This document shows, piece after piece, positions 34,798 to 44,263 of a DNA stretch of 64,000 nucleotides. The number at the start of each line of letters is the position of its first letter. Positions within the stretch are counted from its first letter, which is position 1. The notes beneath the pieces were generated by a model that saw only the letters and a list, made by a program, of their open reading frames with translations, was not told the DNA's origin and did no database searches. The stretch is from positions 180,351 through 244,350 of the forward strand of contig NW_019173978.1 in the NCBI RefSeq assembly GCF_001642475.1. The letters run 5' to 3'. The DNA comes from Fonsecaea monophora. Lineage: Eukaryota; Ascomycota; Eurotiomycetes; Chaetothyriales; Herpotrichiellaceae. The position numbers were made by a program, and so were the translations under genes.

Positions 34798-34964
34798 AAG
34801 TAGGCCAGTTTGAATGGATTTTGCTGCCTCTGATGTCCTTCCGCACTTGGACGAGGAGCGCTTGGATTTCCTCGTGTGTCATTCCGAGGGCCGTCGTCCA
34901 CATTCTAACGGTGAATCCGCCCGAGTCGTCGAGCATGTTGGTCATGTTCCAAATCCCCATGTTC
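34796..34964 (-). pseudogene. Orphan last exon of a LaeA/UMTA-like SAM methyltransferase
   Basis: After an acceptor-like CCGTAG, the frame reads GIWNMTNMLDDSGGF, ALGMTHEEIQALL, VRKDI and KIHSNWPT, then a TAG. This is the usual C-terminal end of LaeA/UMTA-like methyltransferases. No SAM-binding exon can be found upstream: the next 370 bp (minus-strand direction) hold no matching frame, and then the E1 phosphatase gene begins. I read it as the remnant of a deleted methyltransferase gene. A complete but different relative lies at 38039. Confidence 0.6.
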
Positions 34965-35336
34965 CTACGGCAGGGGGCGGTGAGCATGTCGAAGCACGGG
35001 GCCTAGCAGAATAGTCGGTACTTTTACATGTTGTGTCGTATCATAGTGCAATGCCATGCATCCCCTCGCCGAGACAAACAAACACATGCGACCCACATGA
35101 TGTCGGATGTAGCCGCTAAAGCCTTGGCATTTAACCTTGTCAAAAGTACTAAGACGGCGGCTGAAGGAAGGTGTGGCGAAAAGTTTCCCCGTCGCCGACA
35201 GAGACATCAGCTCCGAGCTTAAAAAGCAGGACCACAAGTTCCTCTCGATTTCCAGACGTTTTGTTGATGGGAAATGGAGCTCTGCATTGGTCAATGCAGA
35301 TCACCCTCTTAATCCATATTTAAATAGACCGACACA
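34965..35336. other. Intergenic upstream of the enolase-phosphatase
   Basis: No supported gene. A TATA-like TATTTAAATAG lies at about 35318-35328, just upstream of the ATG at 35337. Confidence 0.4.
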
Positions 35337-36449
35337 ATGGTCTCCACGCGTTCCACCAAAAGGCGCTCTCGCAGCCCCGTCGCAAAAGCTGTCGAAGGGC
35401 GTCCAGCCAAAATTGCCCGAAAGAGGAAACAGGCCGTGAAAAAGCCAGTCAAATCTTTCAAGGGTGTAGAGGCTGTTCTACTAGATATAGGTAGGCAGAT
35501 TCTCGAATATGGCGCCATAGCAGTGTGGCACGGCACATTGGCTAACAGCAAAACCCGATCAGAGGGCACCATTTGCCCAATCACGTTTGTGAAAGATACT
35601 TTGGTAAGGAGCCACCAGCACGTATGCATCTGCTGCTTTTTTCACTTTCGAGGCTATGAACGAGCAATGTATACACTCACTTACATGAGCTGAAAAAGTT
35701 TCCATATGCCCTGAAAGCGCTTCCTGATGTTCTCGCTTCGAAGTGGGATGACCCGGAATTCGTCCCCTACCGTGAAGCGTTTCCTGAATCAGCAACTTCA
35801 TCTCCCGAGGCATTCGAAGCTCACGTTAAAGACCTCACTGAGCGAGATGTAAAGATTGCTTATTTGAAGAATCTGCAAGGTAAACGGTATTCTTTTCCAT
35901 GACCCGACACGCTCGTCCCTCTCCATGCTCACAAGTAGCCAATACTGAGTGGGAATAGGCTATCTGTGGGAGAATGGATACAAGACACATGTATACTCGA
36001 CGCCTGTCTACCCTGATGTGCTAAGCTCTCTGGAGACTTGGTCATCCTCTACCACTTCTGGCGATAGCAACATCACCAGCAAAGAGATATCTATCTACAG
36101 TAGCGGGTCAATCTTCGCACAGAAGCTTCTGTTCCAACACATCAAAGACCCTTCTTCGCCCGAAGACCCCAAGGCTGTTCTGGACAAGCGAGACGTTATC
36201 AAAGCGTGGTTCGATACGACGAATGCGGGTCTCAAACAAGAAGCCGGAAGCTACGTAAAGATTGCGGCGGAGCTTGGCAGAGATCCCAGCGAGATCCTGT
36301 TCTTGAGTGATAATGTCAATGAGGTGCGGGCTGCGGGCCAAGCGGGCATGAAAGCAGCTGTGGTGGACAGACCAGGAAACGCGCCACTGTCTGATACAGA
36401 GAGAGAGGAATTCGAGGTTGTGGAAAGCTTTGAACAGATTGAGCTCTGA
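35337..36449 (+). CDS. UTR4: Enolase-phosphatase E1 (methionine salvage), basic N-terminal extension
   Basis: Four exons, 35337-35490, 35563-35603, 35699-35879 and 35959-36449, give 288 aa. The HAD core opens with LLDIEGT (nucleophile Asp50, second acidic Glu52), continues TICPITFVKDTLFPYALK, then has motif II in the ISIYSSGS context and LFLSDNVNEVRAA as the acidic motif. This matches E1, which converts the dioxo-methylthiopentyl phosphate of the methionine salvage pathway to the acireductone. The first about 42 residues (STRSTKRRSRSP, KIARKRKQAVKK) are strongly basic and look like a nuclear-localisation or nucleic-acid-binding tail, beyond the usual E1 N terminus. It sits beside methyltransferase genes. 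The pathway recycles methylthioadenosine from SAM, so the linkage may or may not be meaningful. The gene symbol is by family resemblance to yeast Utr4. Confidence 0.88.
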
Positions 36450-38038
36450 GATCAACTTCCTGGCGACATCTAGAACTGCCTATGGAGATTGATGAACAAC
36501 GCGAAATTTACGTCTGTGATCGGTGTAGCTGAGTGTACATGATCCACAAGGTGATTACCCTTCCTATTGTGCTATTGCTGATCTCTGTCGCTGACTCGCT
36601 GCAGGCTCTTCTATCTCGCGGAGGATCTTCACACAATCTCTAGTGGCTCGATACTTTACTTCCAAATACCTGAACGGAGCATTAAAACCTTCATAACTTC
36701 AGCATCCAAGCATCCCTTTCTTTCCTTTTCATATGATCGAGAAACTGTGCCGGCTGTCAGTGCGCGGCGGACCCTTGTATTTGAATTTCTCTCTGTCACG
36801 GAGTGCCAATAGTCGTTGCAGAAGAAAACGAGCAAGAAGTGGTTCGATGCTATCCTGAACACGGATCCATCCATTCAAAATTAAATTCCGGAGTTCACAG
36901 TCCAATCCAGAGCAGAACCGAAGAACCGGACCACGCGGCTGTGGTTTGAAGATTGACAAGGCCAGCCCTGAATATGCTTGAGGCATGAATGGCAAAGAAA
37001 GAAGAGGGTCGACGCCGATCATACTTCCCCACAACCTGGTACAGGACCCTCGCTTCTTACGAAAGCTCTTCGTTTCTGGTTCACAAAGTGGCCTGAAGGC
37101 CCGAGATACAGGACGTGGCACCAACCGAGAGATATCGGACCGCTAACAGCTAGGGTCCTCCTGCCCTCAAGATCACGCCCATGATTGTCGCCAACGCAAC
37201 GTTTCAAGTTGATCTGCTACACTAACAGTCGTCGGTATTACCTTCCCAGCACCCATGTCCATTGACGTTGAGCACAGCTTGAAGGGAGTACGGGGTTTCT
37301 GGTCTGTTAGCGGGTGGCCTTACATCAAATTTTCCTGGCCGGGTCCAAAGATCCTTCGGAAGGACCAGCTTGGCGAGCCACCCCCAAGTTTGATTACAGA
37401 AACTCTCAAAGCCCTCCTCCCTGCTTTGCGTTGGCTGCCTTTCAGGCCATCCAGGGCATCGCTTCAACATGCTTCGTGATAGGACGATGAGATACACCCA
37501 CAAATCAAACTTCCCGCTCCCCGAAGACAAACGACATCCGTCACGCTGTGTTGCGAGCCCTCGAGAATGTGATTCGATCAAACATCGACCTAATGGTCTC
37601 ACACGATAGAAGGGTATCCTCCTGATTGAGGCCGTCTACTACAGAGACCGCTTCCTCTGCCAATCATCGCTTCTCATTGCCTTTCAGGGCATAGCATTGT
37701 AATCCTCGATGCCCTCAAGTTACGTCGCCTCCTCGCATGGATTTTTCTCTAGGTCGCGGGGCCAGTTTAGCTCAAGATTTGAATTCTCCAGAAAGACTCA
37801 GGGGACTCAAGTCGAAGAACCGTGCTCAAGAAGTAGGTCAAGCATGATACAACTTTTCATTCCTGCAGTATTGCGACTGGCCTATTGAGCTTGACCCATG
37901 CTCTTGGTCCTCCTATCTAACAATTCAAGCATGAAATACGCGGTTTGCGACTGGTTTTTTACATAATTCGCTACTTGAACTTCCAACCCTCTCGTCGGAG
38001 CCGGTCGCGAATCGGAGCGCACGACTCGAGGGGAAAAT
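36450..38038. other. About 1.6 kb without a supported gene
   Basis: Two minus-strand frames of about 130 codons (36729-37124 and 37222-37602) have no motif, no coherent start and no neighbouring exon that fits. They look like chance frames. The last part is the methyltransferase promoter. Confidence 0.45.
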
Positions 38039-38884
38039 ATGGCGGCAGACACAGCAGCGCACCGAGACCCATACATCATGTCCCGCGACACAGTGGCGTC
38101 TGGCAGACTGACCGCACAACACTATCTGATACTGAGGAGGCTAGGATGGCTGCTTCACCCGGACATTGCAACACGGATTAGGGGCCTGCGAGGGCTCGAG
38201 ATAGCGGATGTTGCCTGTGGCAATGCCATCTGGTCTCTCGAGATGGCCGTGAATTATCCACATGCGCGAATAACTGGCATCGATATATCCCCGCAACAGT
38301 TTCCGCCGCAGTTTACGCTCCCGCAGAACGTGGTGCTGGAGATCCACGACATATTCCAGCCCATGCCCGACAGATATGTGGGCCGGTTCGACGTTGTCCA
38401 TGTCCGGCTGATCATGGCGGCGGTCTACTTCCAGGACAAGGACTGGGTCATGCATAACATCGTCAGACTCTTGAAACCAGGCGGGTTCATTCAGTGGATC
38501 GACGCCACCGTGCCGGTCCTCCGAGCCATGAGCGACCCGCTGAGATATCCCAGCGCGTTTCGAGACCCGCCAGCCATCACGGCGCCTTTGACCAGTCTGT
38601 TCTCCCACACAGAATGGCTACGGCATCTCGTAACGGAGCTCCAGCGCCACGGGCTCGTCAACCTCCGCCACGTCGACGTGCCTCCCGTACCGTGGCTCTC
38701 GAGGCAGGACACCGACAATGCGATTTGGGCCTTGACAGATATCCACGAGGGCTTGAGGGTCAGAGCACCAAAGGAAGTGTCGGACCTGTTTGGAAGAGCT
38801 GTGGGCGAGACCCTCCAAGACATCAAAGAGGGCAGGGTTTACTATACCACTTATTATACAACCATTGGTCAGAAGCCTGGGTAG
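38039..38884 (+). CDS. LaeA/UMTA-like SAM-dependent methyltransferase
   Basis: A single exon of 281 aa. The N terminus YIMSRDTVASGRLTAQHYL is the typical lead-in of the fungal UMTA group. SAM motif I is ADVACGNAIW (about 56-65), followed by ITGIDIS (acidic end of beta-2), FDVVHVRLI (motif II/III area) and LLKPGGFIQWIDA. The class I Rossmann methyltransferase fold is clear. Fungal members act on cluster products or, as for LaeA, in global regulation; this one is short and probably acts on a small molecule. It is convergent with amidase 2. The Ala and Asn in motif I (usual GCGTG-like) are a mild deviation. Confidence 0.88.
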   Translation: MAADTAAHRDPYIMSRDTVASGRLTAQHYLILRRLGWLLHPDIATRIRGLRGLEIADVACGNAIWSLEMAVNYPHARITGIDISPQQFPPQFTLPQNVVLEIHDIFQPMPDRYVGRFDVVHVRLIMAAVYFQDKDWVMHNIVRLLKPGGFIQWIDATVPVLRAMSDPLRYPSAFRDPPAITAPLTSLFSHTEWLRHLVTELQRHGLVNLRHVDVPPVPWLSRQDTDNAIWALTDIHEGLRVRAPKEVSDLFGRAVGETLQDIKEGRVYYTTYYTTIGQKPG

Positions 38885-39160
38885 AGTCCCCAGTGTGGGC
38901 CGTGTATTTTTGACGCGTTGATCCCCTTCCCTAGGGGCGGCTGGCTCAGCCTTGTTAGGGCGACCAGGTGACTGGAGAGAATTCTTCCTCCTCCGAAACC
39001 CACAGCATGTCCGGGCAAACAAAAGTCATCACCATGATTGGATGGAGAACATGTCCGAGATAGATGGCATTGTACCATGAAACGTTTCGAACTATTTGTG
39101 ACATACAATATCCATTGTTTCCTATTCTGTGACAAGTTTTGTCCATGTCCTTGTGCCCTC

Positions 39161-40997
39161 CTACGCAAACAGCAGCGACTTCCAGTCCTTGTTCTCCTCC
39201 CACACCGCTGCCACTTTGAGGCAGGTCAAATCCTCGAAGCGCTTCCCGACAATCTGGAGCCCAGCCGGCAGCTTCACGTCTGGGTTATCTGGTGCGGGCA
39301 CAAACCCTACAGGCACTGAAATGGCCGGGTGACCGGTGGAATTGAACTGTGCCGTGTTGCTGAGCACACCTAGTGGGTACGAGAGGGCCTCGAGAGGTCC
39401 GCCGGGGAAGCGTCCAGAGGGGTTACTAGCTCCCCCCGGGAAAGGCAATGCCGGCATCGGGATCGTGGGCATGACCAACACGTCGACCGAGGCCAGGACG
39501 GCGTCGTATGCCTGTGTCGCCTTGGCCAGCAGATTGGTGCATTTGGCGTGCAGACTCGCACCGTACTTGGTGTTGACGTACAGGTACCGCATGTACAGGT
39601 TCTGGGCGCCGGGGCCCAGGGCGTCGAAGAAGTCTTGCGAGAGAAAGGCCTTCTCACTCGGCCCCATGGCCGGGGCGACAGGGGCAACGCGATCCGTCAA
39701 TTCGAGGTTCTTGCGCCCCGTCGTGTCTCCGAGCAGCGCTTCCCGAGCCCCGCGCAGTGGCAGGGCGCACATCCAGATGACGCTGATGTGGTCGTGGGCC
39801 GGGACCGAGACTTCGACCACTTCGGCTCCCAGTTCTTTGAGGTCCGAGATGGCCGAGTGGCACGCTTTGGCTACGTTCGCGTCCATCTGTTTGCTGGCGA
39901 AGCCTTCCTTGAGGACTCCGACCTTGAAACCCTTGAGGGTTTGGTCTCGGGGCTTCGCGGCTCCTGCGGCCAGGAATTCGTCCAATGCGCTCGAATAATG
40001 CAAGGTTTCGGGTGCCATAGAGAAGGGCTGACGGTCATCGATGCCATCTGGGCCGGCTATGGCTTCAAGCAGCCGCGCACAGTCTCGCACGTTAGCCGTC
40101 ATGGGCCCGGCGTGGTCGATGACGGATTGGAGCCCAAGAATCCCAGTGTACGGGACCAGACCCCAAGTCGGCTTGTGCCCGACGATGCCACAGAATGCTG
40201 CTGGAATACGAATCGACCTATTTGCCTGGGGCGTTAGTCGCAGCGTTACCTTTGCCAGGAATGCGGCAGGGCTAGAGGATCGTAACATACCCACCCTGGT
40301 CGCCACCCAAGGCCATATCTGTAGCGCCGATGGCGACCAATCGTCCTGATCCACTGCTCGAACCTCCACATGTATAACCATCTGCATAGGGGTTATGGAC
40401 GACGCCGGTGTACGACGTATTGGAGATGGGTTCCATGCACGCGTTCTCACATGCTGTGGATCTTCGAGGTCAATCATTTGGACCGTCTTTCACACCAAAG
40501 GACACTGATATATGGTTTCAATACTTACCAGATTTGCCCGTGATTATGCCGCCAGCATCCAGAACTCTGGTCACAATGGTGGCATCATACTTGGGAATCC
40601 ACTCTCCGTTGACAGGAGGAAGGCCGTTGGTACATCTCACGCCAGCAACGGCAGTATTGTCCTTGACTGCCACGGTTCGGCCGGCCAGCAGAGTGCTTGT
40701 GGGAGCGACACTCTTGATGGAGCATCGTGTTGCCCAGCCGCCTTTATCGTTGTCCTCGGGAATCTGAATGTCTGTCCGGACATACCGCTCTGGATCTGGG
40801 ATCGGGAGACTGTCGTCTTCCTCGAACACGAGCTGTGCACAGTCCTCAAAGGACCCCAGAAGAACCTGCCAGTCTTCAACTACACTGTCGGGTATTGATA
40901 GCCCGGCAGCTTTGACGAGCGCTCGAACTTCAGCAGCGTCGAGCTTTGTTCCTCTATTGCCATTAGAAAGGGTCACCCACTGGAATACATATGGCAT
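39161..40997 (-). CDS. Amidase-signature hydrolase, copy 2 (different subfamily)
   Basis: Three exons, 40997-40529, 40453-40291 and 40217-39161, give 562 aa. The catalytic set is visible: Lys112 (TVAVKD), cis-Ser188 (CGGSSSGSG) and nucleophile Ser212 (GGDQGGSIRIPAAF), with 24 residues between the two serines. HKPTWGLVPYTG and AGPMTANVRDCARLLEAI fit the subgroup close to bacterial-type amidases, unlike the acetamidase-like copy at 12360. The start is tentative: the first seven codons end in TATTCCAG, which resembles a 3' splice site, so a further 5' exon could exist. It hydrolyses amides, possibly nitriles' amide products or lactams. Convergent with the methyltransferase. Confidence 0.88.
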
Positions 40998-42022
40998 TGA
41001 TATCGAGGTTTTACATGGAATGGCGACTTACTTTCCCAACGATGCTATTGCCATCCTTGCAGTTCTCCAAGTTTCTTGCAGTCCAACTGGCTTTTCACTT
41101 CGCACGCAGCGCTTCAAGACATATGTCAAGGATCCTCTCCCCTTCGCTTGCAGGCCTACCGGCTACTTCTTATGGTCATGTCTGTGACTGACACTAACCT
41201 TCCAGATTCGAAAGAATGCTATGCCAGACGCGTGCCGACTTCCGGGCATTGGGATCCATCGCCAAGGCGCATCGAGGAGGTTGCGATAGTCTTTCGAGCC
41301 GTCCACGAGCGCGGGTCTTGACTGAACCGACTCTTGCTTGATAAAGGACGGAGATACCGTCCGTGGAGCCGTTGGACACAACTATCCAATAGCATCCCGA
41401 TGTGGAATAGCCGAAGTACCTCGCGACGAAAAACACAGATAGTGAAAGTGGAGATATCCGACCTCGTCTCGAGAAATAGCGGCTCGAGAAGCCTTACACG
41501 TGATACAGCCGAAGTTTGTCAGGGGTTTGTCTATGGGCGGTATCTGGTTTGTCCGCTGACAATGGTAATATTGGGTTCCCCTCTATCTCTCGGGAGAGTT
41601 TACGATATGCCGCGAACTTCGCCCATCGTTGCCTTTCGCGGAAGGCAAGCATGATAGACAGGCACCTGTCGTCCCAAACACATGGCAAAGAAGTACATTT
41701 TACCTTTGGCACAGGTCGACAAGGTCCTGATAAGAGATTCCGCCCGGTATCCACCAGGGAGAGAGCGACGAGACTGACGCGCGGTGGCGGTTGGTTCGCT
41801 GCATCGGTACCTCTCAGGCGGGAAACGTGGTTAGCCATGTCCTGACAAAGATGGGAAGATAGAAAGAGATACCCATTCCTGATGAAGTATATATCAACGT
41901 CCCCTTGACACCTGGATCCTCCGAAACTTCGCCAATCCATCCCTCAGTCAACTCCTTTGTTTTCAAACAAGTCACCGCTCCATTACCCTGGTATCCGGGC
42001 ATTCCTCCATCTCGGGAGAAAG
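40998..42022. other. Intergenic, about 1 kb, between amidase 2 and the transporter
   Basis: The genes point away from each other (amidase -, transporter +), so both promoters lie here. A CACGTG box occurs near 41499-41504. Small frames have no motif. Confidence 0.45.
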
Positions 42023-43471
42023 ATGGACACTTCAATCACAGAGAAAAAGCCCGACGTCGAGGCTACAGCCACACCGGCGACCCCAGAGGATGAACGGTCC
42101 AGATATGGAAGCGTCGACGAGGCCGAAGTCTTCGTCACTGGGCAAGGTGGTGTCAACTTCCGAACAGTCGGCTGGATCAGAGCGTCCATGTTCTTCCTCA
42201 AGATGACCTTTGCCGCGGGCGTGCTCTCCATCCCTGCCGCGCTCTACAATCTCGGTGCTGTTGCGGGCGGCATCTTCATTGTGTTCTGGGGCCTGCTCAA
42301 CACATACTGCGCCGTGCTGCAGGGTCAGTTCAAGCTCAAGTACCCCTCGGTCCACACCATTGCAGACAGCGCATACATTGCCTCTTTGAAGATGGGCCTC
42401 ACGAAGAAAAACGCCTGGGTCGTGAAAGAGATCACGGAATTTGTCTATCTCTTCACCTGGATCCTCTGTGCGGGCGTCTCGACGCTCGGCTTTTCCATCG
42501 CCCTCAACGCCGTCTCGAAACACGGCACTTGCACCATCACGTTCGGCTTCGTTGCCTACATCATCGTGGCCTCGGTTGCCAGCATCAGAAAGATTCACAA
42601 TCTTGGCTGGATTACGTGGGTCGGGTTCATCTCCATCGTCGCGGCCATCATGATTGTGGTCATTGCCGTCACGATACGTGATCGTCCAGCGGCTGCGCCT
42701 CAGACAGGAGACTTCGACCTTGGCTTCTCGGCCTCGCCTCCGGTCGGGGCAACCTTTGCCACCGCGTGGTCGGCTTCACTGGCCATCTTCTCCTCTTCGG
42801 CCAACACCTCCGGGTTCGTTCCCGTGATATCCGAGATGCGAAGACCACAGGACTACTTCAAGAGTGTCTATGTCACCATGGCCTGGATCACTTCGTCCTA
42901 TCTGGCCCTGGCCATGACCGTCTACGCCTATTGTGGCAAATGGGTTTCCTCCCCAGCCTTGGGCTCGGCCGGCCCGACCATCAAGATCATCTCGTACGCC
43001 ATTGCGATTCCGGGTCTGATTGCCGGCACCATGATCTGTGTGCACGTGGCAGGCAAGAGCATCTTCGTCCGCATCCTGCGAAACACCCACCACTTGACCC
43101 AAAACACAAAGACGCACTGGGCGGTCTGGTTGTCGTGCACGTACGGAACGGGCCTGCTCGGCTGGATACTGTGCGAGGCCATTCCCTTCTACGGCAGTCT
43201 GGTCTCGCTGATTGGCGCTCTCGGATTCGGGTATCTGGGTGTCTGTATCCCCGCCATTCTATGGATGGTCTTGAACGAAGGCGCCCGGAAGGGTACCCCC
43301 GTGAAGATCTTCATGTATTATCTGCACGTGGGCATTTTCCTGCTGGGGTGCCTGATCACCGTCGGAGGGACGTACGCGAACGTGGTGAGCATTATCGATC
43401 AATACCGCGCCGGGCAGGTTGGGTCCGCGTTCAGCTGCCTTGACAACAGCAATACTGTTGCCGGAGGCTAG
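42023..43471 (+). CDS. Amino-acid transporter of the AAAP family (Aa_trans)
   Basis: A single exon of 482 aa. The ATG at 42023 (MDTSITEKKPDVEA) is preferred; the frame is open 66 bp upstream but those codons look non-coding. After a hydrophilic N-terminal tail, about eleven hydrophobic segments follow, starting FFLKMTFAAGVLSIPAALYNLGAVAGG, the typical first helix of Aa_trans proteins. SSSANTSGFVPVISEMRRPQDY is also characteristic. These are proton-coupled plasma-membrane or vacuolar carriers of neutral or aromatic amino acids. It may import the nitrogen compound or product released by the amidases, which is inference from position. Confidence 0.9.
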   Translation: MDTSITEKKPDVEATATPATPEDERSRYGSVDEAEVFVTGQGGVNFRTVGWIRASMFFLKMTFAAGVLSIPAALYNLGAVAGGIFIVFWGLLNTYCAVLQGQFKLKYPSVHTIADSAYIASLKMGLTKKNAWVVKEITEFVYLFTWILCAGVSTLGFSIALNAVSKHGTCTITFGFVAYIIVASVASIRKIHNLGWITWVGFISIVAAIMIVVIAVTIRDRPAAAPQTGDFDLGFSASPPVGATFATAWSASLAIFSSSANTSGFVPVISEMRRPQDYFKSVYVTMAWITSSYLALAMTVYAYCGKWVSSPALGSAGPTIKIISYAIAIPGLIAGTMICVHVAGKSIFVRILRNTHHLTQNTKTHWAVWLSCTYGTGLLGWILCEAIPFYGSLVSLIGALGFGYLGVCIPAILWMVLNEGARKGTPVKIFMYYLHVGIFLLGCLITVGGTYANVVSIIDQYRAGQVGSAFSCLDNSNTVAGG

Positions 43472-44263
43472 AGGTGGACTGAAGCAGTGAAGCCCCAGGA
43501 CTCGGAACAGATTTCCTGGCTGACAAATATGAAGGAGATCTGGTCCCAATGAGATGAAAGGCAAAAGACTCGCGTCGCGGATGATGTCTCCAAGCACTCG
43601 CGGGCATCGGAACGCGCTGTTACTGGGCAGCAACACTCTCTGTCTGTCTTACTAGTCTAGAATCAAGCACACAAAGGCATCGGGAGACTTTTGTATGGTT
43701 TGGCTTCTAGAGAAAGCGGAATACATAAGATGCCGAATAGTCCTAGTACCAACGCCCAAGTACTATGTCGCCAATCAAAGCCTTTCGGGATTGCCGACCT
43801 GCCGTATGAAGAGACCGCGGGGTTGGTTGTTATATCTTCGAAACACCCTGCTCGTTATCAAGAAAGCTAGACGAGCAATTTAGCTCCCGCGACCGCTGCT
43901 GGCGCAATCCCAAACTAGACATCCGGAGGACTCCATCAGCTGTATATCAAAGTTCGACTCCAACCCCAACCCCAGAGATAGGAAGGGGGAATATAGGAGA
44001 TAGGCACCTCCACGTGCATAAGATAAGAGGAAGGACCACTTTCAGAAGGCGTCGGGTTAATCCGCCAGCACAGTTTCCACTTGGGGACTCTCGGCGCCAA
44101 TGTTTTTGGACAATGATAACGCTTGCCGAAGTACCGGATGGGGAAGGAATGGGAACCTGGAAACCCCGGTCTATATCTCGGGACCCTCGATATTCCAACA
44201 TCTCGCAACGAGGCTCGAGACGTAGGGTTGTAAGTCGGATCATACAGACAGTTCCTCGACACG
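43472..44263. other. Intergenic upstream of the Zn2Cys6 regulator
   Basis: About 790 bp with no supported gene. Confidence 0.45.

Noticed and set aside
36729..37602. Two minus-strand frames of about 130 codons upstream of the methyltransferase
   Set aside because: No recognisable domain, no splice partners and no signal peptide.
42776..43443. Long open frames overlapping the amino-acid transporter on both strands (for example 225 codons)
   Set aside because: The transporter frame shows clear membrane helices and family motifs; the others are shadows produced by GC-rich codons.
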